This document shows positions 6,040-8,344 of a stretch of 8,344 bases of DNA, piece by piece. The notes below the pieces were generated by a model, which saw only the letters and a list, made by a program, of their open reading frames with translations, did not search any database and was not told where the DNA came from. Positions within the stretch are counted from its first letter, which is position 1; every line of letters begins with the position of its first letter. The stretch comes from SLAN01 sp046545955 (lineage in GTDB: Bacteria; Spirochaetota; Spirochaetia; DSM-27196; SKKC01). The stretch spans positions 1 to 8,344 of the forward strand of contig JBKGYS010000116.1 in the NCBI GenBank assembly GCA_046545955.1. Reading direction: 5' to 3'. The translations under genes were made by a program, and so were the position numbers.

Positions 6040-7935
6040 TCAGCCGCTGCGGGCTTCGAGGGCTTCCCACCTTTCGTAGGCATTTATGATTTCCTGTTCG
6101 AGTCTCCGGTATTGCTCGGTGAGACGCTTGACCCGGTCGCCGTCACTGTCGCGATACAGCTGCGGGTCTGCGAGCGCTTCCTGAACACGGGAGAACTCGG
6201 ATTCGAGTTCGGCTATTCGCGCCGGAAGGTTTTCAAGATCGCGCTTTTCCTGGAAGCCGAGCCGCTTGGTCTCGTTCGCCGCTGGGTCGGCATTCCTGCC
6301 GCCTCCGCGTCCTTCGCCACCGTCGGTCCGCGATCGACCGGTACCCGCTTCTCCGCGGGAGCGCGATGCGCCCGTTCGTTGCCCCGAAGCCGTGCTGCCC
6401 CGTCTCTGCGCGACCGAGGCGAGACGTTGTCGTTCGCGCTTTCTCCAGTCCGAGTACCCGCCGGTATATTCGACAACCTCTCCACCGCCTGTAAGCACGA
6501 GACACTCGGTTACGACGTTGTCGAGAAACGCGCGGTCGTGGCTTACGAGAATTATGGTTCCGGGGTAGTCGGCGAGAAGCTGTTCGAGGAGCTCGAGCGT
6601 TTCGTTGTCGAGGTCATTGGTCGGCTCGTCGAGAACGAGCACGTTCGAAGGCCGCGTAAAGAGCTTTGCAAGCAGCAAACGGTTCGTTTCGCCTCCCGAA
6701 AGCGCGTGAGCCGGCTTGTTCATGTCCAGCTCGGTGAACAGGAAGTCTTTCAAGTAAGCGGTCAAGTGCCGATCACGGCCGCCGTACTTCACCGTATCGT
6801 AGCCGTCACCGACGTTCCGGTAGAGCGATGCAGACGGGTCGAGCTGCTCGCGCATCTGATCGAAGTACACGATCTCGAGCCCTGCCCCGTGTTTAACGCT
6901 ACCTGAGTCCGGCGTCAGCTCTCCGAGCAAAAGACGGATCAGGGTGGTCTTTCCGCTCCCGTTCGGGCCGACGATTCCCACGCGATCGCCCCGTTCGATT
7001 ATCGTCGTCAGCCCGCTTACGATAGGGGCGTTCGGAAACGAAAAGGATAGCTTCTCCGTTTCAACGACAATGTCTCCCGAGCGCGTAGCGGTTTCAATTG
7101 CCATATTAGCGGTTTCCGAGCGCTCGCGGCGCCGGCGCCGCTGCTCCCGCATTTCCTGAAGGCGCCGTACGCGCCCTTCGTTGCGGGTCTGCCGAGCCTT
7201 GATACCTTTTCGCAGCCATGCTTCCTCGGCGGCAAGCTTCTTGTCGAATTCGCGTCTCGAGTTCGCCTCCTGTTCGAGTTCGGCTTTCCGCCGCGCTACG
7301 AATGTATCGTAGTCCGTTTCAGCAACATAAAGGCTACCGCGGTCGAGCTCGGCCACCCGTGTGGTTAATCGGCGCGCGAGTTCGCGGTCGTGCGTGACAA
7401 GCAGGATAGCGCGTTTTTCCACATTGGAAAGTCTCAGCAGGTATTCTTCGAGCCACAGCACCGTATCTATGTCGAGATGGTTGGTCGGCTCGTCGAGCAT
7501 AAGGACGTCCGCGCCGGCGGCGAGCGCCCGCGCGAGAAGCACGCGCCGCTTCACGCCTCCCGAGGCGGTCGACACATCGGTATCGGCGGGAACATCGAGG
7601 CGGGTAAGCACCTGCTCGGCGAGAAGGCGCCGATGCGCGCTTTCCTCCGGGTCTTCGCCGGGAAGCGGATCGGCGGCCACATCGATAGCCTCGCCTGCGA
7701 GCCCGTGCGGCACCTGCTGGCCGAGGTAGGCGATCTTAGCCCCCTTTTCGAGGGCCACGTGTCCGGCATCGGGCAGGAGATCGCCGCTTGCTATGCGAAG
7801 CATTGTCGACTTGCCGGCGCCGTTGCGGCCGAGAACGGTAATGCGCTCACCGCGCTGGACGTAGAGCGATACATCGTCGAGTATTGCATCGGCACCGATG
7901 CTGTAGGAGAGGTTATGAAATCCAAGTAGTGCCAC
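6040..7935 (-). CDS. uup: ABC-F family ATPase, Uup type
   Basis: This 631-residue soluble protein carries two ATPase domains on one chain and no membrane segments. Domain 1 has Walker A GRNGAGKS (36-43), an unusual signature ASGGV (124-128), Walker B DVLMLDEPTNHLD (143-155) and H-loop H182. The inter-domain linker (about 207-285) contains FDKKLAAEEAWLRKGIKARQ (230-249), the strongest Uup mark, then a run of arginines near 265-272. Domain 2 has GPNGSGKT (323-330), LSGGE (412-416), NVLVLDEPTNDLD (431-443) and H466. A low-complexity Gly/Arg/Ser stretch (about 502-550) leads to a charged C-terminal coiled coil (about 560-628), which in E. coli Uup binds DNA. Uup proteins act on ribosomes and affect transposon excision and DNA branch migration. 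The start is a GTG at 7935-7933 without a Shine-Dalgarno; an in-frame stop five codons upstream (7950-7948) rules out a longer protein. Confidence 0.93.
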   Translation of the reverse strand: MALLGFHNLSYSIGADAILDDVSLYVQRGERITVLGRNGAGKSTMLRIASGDLLPDAGHVALEKGAKIAYLGQQVPHGLAGEAIDVAADPLPGEDPEESAHRRLLAEQVLTRLDVPADTDVSTASGGVKRRVLLARALAAGADVLMLDEPTNHLDIDTVLWLEEYLLRLSNVEKRAILLVTHDRELARRLTTRVAELDRGSLYVAETDYDTFVARRKAELEQEANSRREFDKKLAAEEAWLRKGIKARQTRNEGRVRRLQEMREQRRRRRERSETANMAIETATRSGDIVVETEKLSFSFPNAPIVSGLTTIIERGDRVGIVGPNGSGKTTLIRLLLGELTPDSGSVKHGAGLEIVYFDQMREQLDPSASLYRNVGDGYDTVKYGGRDRHLTAYLKDFLFTELDMNKPAHALSGGETNRLLLAKLFTRPSNVLVLDEPTNDLDNETLELLEQLLADYPGTIILVSHDRAFLDNVVTECLVLTGGGEVVEYTGGYSDWRKRERQRLASVAQRRGSTASGQRTGASRSRGEAGTGRSRTDGGEGRGGGRNADPAANETKRLGFQEKRDLENLPARIAELESEFSRVQEALADPQLYRDSDGDRVKRLTEQYRRLEQEIINAYERWEALEARSG

Positions 7936-7951
7936 CGGCAGAGGGTATCAC

Positions 7952-8008
7952 ACGCGGCCGCCGGCCATCTATCCGCGGTCGGCCGAAGCGGACAGCGGCC
8001 GCGTTTTT
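7952..8008. repeat. GC-rich inverted repeat with T-run between MFS and uup genes
   Basis: ACGCGGCCGC (7952-7961) and GCGGCCGCGT (7995-8004) are exact reverse complements 33 bases apart, and TTTTT follows at 8004-8008 on the plus strand. An inner pair, TCCGC (7972-7976) with GCGGA (7988-7992), can nest inside. The structure lies just after the minus-strand MFS stop and just before the uup start. On the minus strand it could form a hairpin after the MFS message but has no T-run there; the T-run would serve only plus-strand transcription, and no plus-strand gene is seen leading into it. Confidence 0.5.
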
Positions 8009-8344
8009 CAGTCCCGGGACGGGCGCTCGCCCGAGGCGGCGCGTGGGGCTTGTCTTCTCCGAGGTCTGACGCGCCGCAGGAGCCCGAACGCGGCGGCGGT
8101 CGTTCGAGGATAGACCCGAAAAGCGCTCGCCCGGATCCGCGGCAGATGCGGTGCGACCACCAGTCGAATACCCGTGGTTCCGAGGAGCAGCGCGAGAACC
8201 ATCGACATAAAAAGAAAGAGTCCCGCAGGGCCGACCGCCGACATAAACAGGCTCGCGAAGAACGGTCCCGACGCGCTTCCGATTCCGTAATACACCACGA
8301 TTGCGCCTGCCGCTTGAACCATCTGCTCGGGGGTCAGTTGATCG
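8008..8344 (-). CDS. MFS transporter, C-terminal end (partial, cut by window edge)
   Basis: The frame is open to the right edge, so the start lies outside the window; 111 residues remain. The visible part holds the last two membrane spans of a major facilitator protein. AGAIVVYYGIGSASGPFFASLFM is the typical glycine-rich span with a GP turn, followed by GLFLFMSMVLALLLGTTGIRL. The cytoplasmic tail is arginine-rich, and its RVYPRTTAAAF resembles the Arg-Thr-Thr tail motif seen in YcaD-like MFS proteins. The substrate cannot be judged from the tail. It lies on the same strand as uup with a 72-base gap, so read-through into uup is possible past the inverted repeat between them. Confidence 0.75.
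   Translation of the reverse strand, partial: DQLTPEQMVQAAGAIVVYYGIGSASGPFFASLFMSAVGPAGLFLFMSMVLALLLGTTGIRLVVAPHLPRIRASAFRVYPRTTAAAFGLLRRVRPRRRQAPRAASGERPSRD

Noticed and set aside
6112..6906. 264-codon plus-strand open frame opposite uup
   Set aside because: It lies inside a full-length ABC-F gene with all motifs intact and has no motif of its own.
7390..7929. 179-codon plus-strand open frame opposite the uup N-terminus
   Set aside because: It is antisense to Walker and signature motifs of uup, with no domain of its own.
1..8344. CRISPR array, tRNA, rRNA, transposase or phage genes
   Set aside because: No regularly spaced repeats, cloverleaf-like sequence, rRNA signature or mobile-element protein was seen on either strand.

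Overview
The window looks like chromosomal DNA from a free-living, probably salt-adapted spirochaete. That is inference, resting on three things. The solute-binding protein has the spirochaete-style mature N-terminus (FSEGQQEQ straight after the signal peptide). Its composition is very acidic: by hand count about 95 Asp+Glu against 17 Lys+Arg in 434 residues, with only 3 lysines. The GC content is moderately high. No phage, insertion sequence, CRISPR array, tRNA or rRNA was seen.

Layout, left to right. Positions 1-195 are a leader with a perfect 6+6 bp inverted repeat (52-68) and an AT-rich stretch. Then come four plus-strand genes that read as one sugar or phospho-compound uptake operon: an RpiR-type regulator with a SIS sensor domain (196-1044), a family 1 periplasmic solute-binding protein (1139-2443), and two inner-membrane permeases of the carbohydrate CUT1 type (2502-3443 and 3436-4281, overlapping by 8 bases). 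No transport ATPase gene lies here, so the permeases probably use a shared MsmK/UgpC-type ATPase encoded elsewhere. The regulator-to-binding-protein gap holds two predicted hairpins and a possible 29-codon small ORF that ends in an ATGA overlap with the binding-protein start. A strong 11-bp hairpin separates the binding protein from the permeases, a usual arrangement for making more binding protein than permease. After a 101-base gap lies a plus-strand P-loop protein of unknown function (4383-5162), possibly a small-molecule kinase working with the transporter.

The right half is housekeeping in character. A secreted SIMPL-domain (DUF541, YggE-like) protein (5311-6033) has an extended -10 motif 9 bases before its ATG and no Shine-Dalgarno, suggesting a leaderless mRNA. 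It converges, with only 6 bases between stops, on a minus-strand ABC-F ATPase of the Uup type (7935-6040), which also starts without a Shine-Dalgarno. Upstream of that on the minus strand is the C-terminal end of an MFS transporter cut by the window edge (8344-8008). A GC-rich inverted repeat with a run of five T lies between these two.

The least explained parts are the P-loop protein beside the transporter and the structured leader between regulator and binding protein. Nothing here can be called a demonstrated new system from sequence alone.
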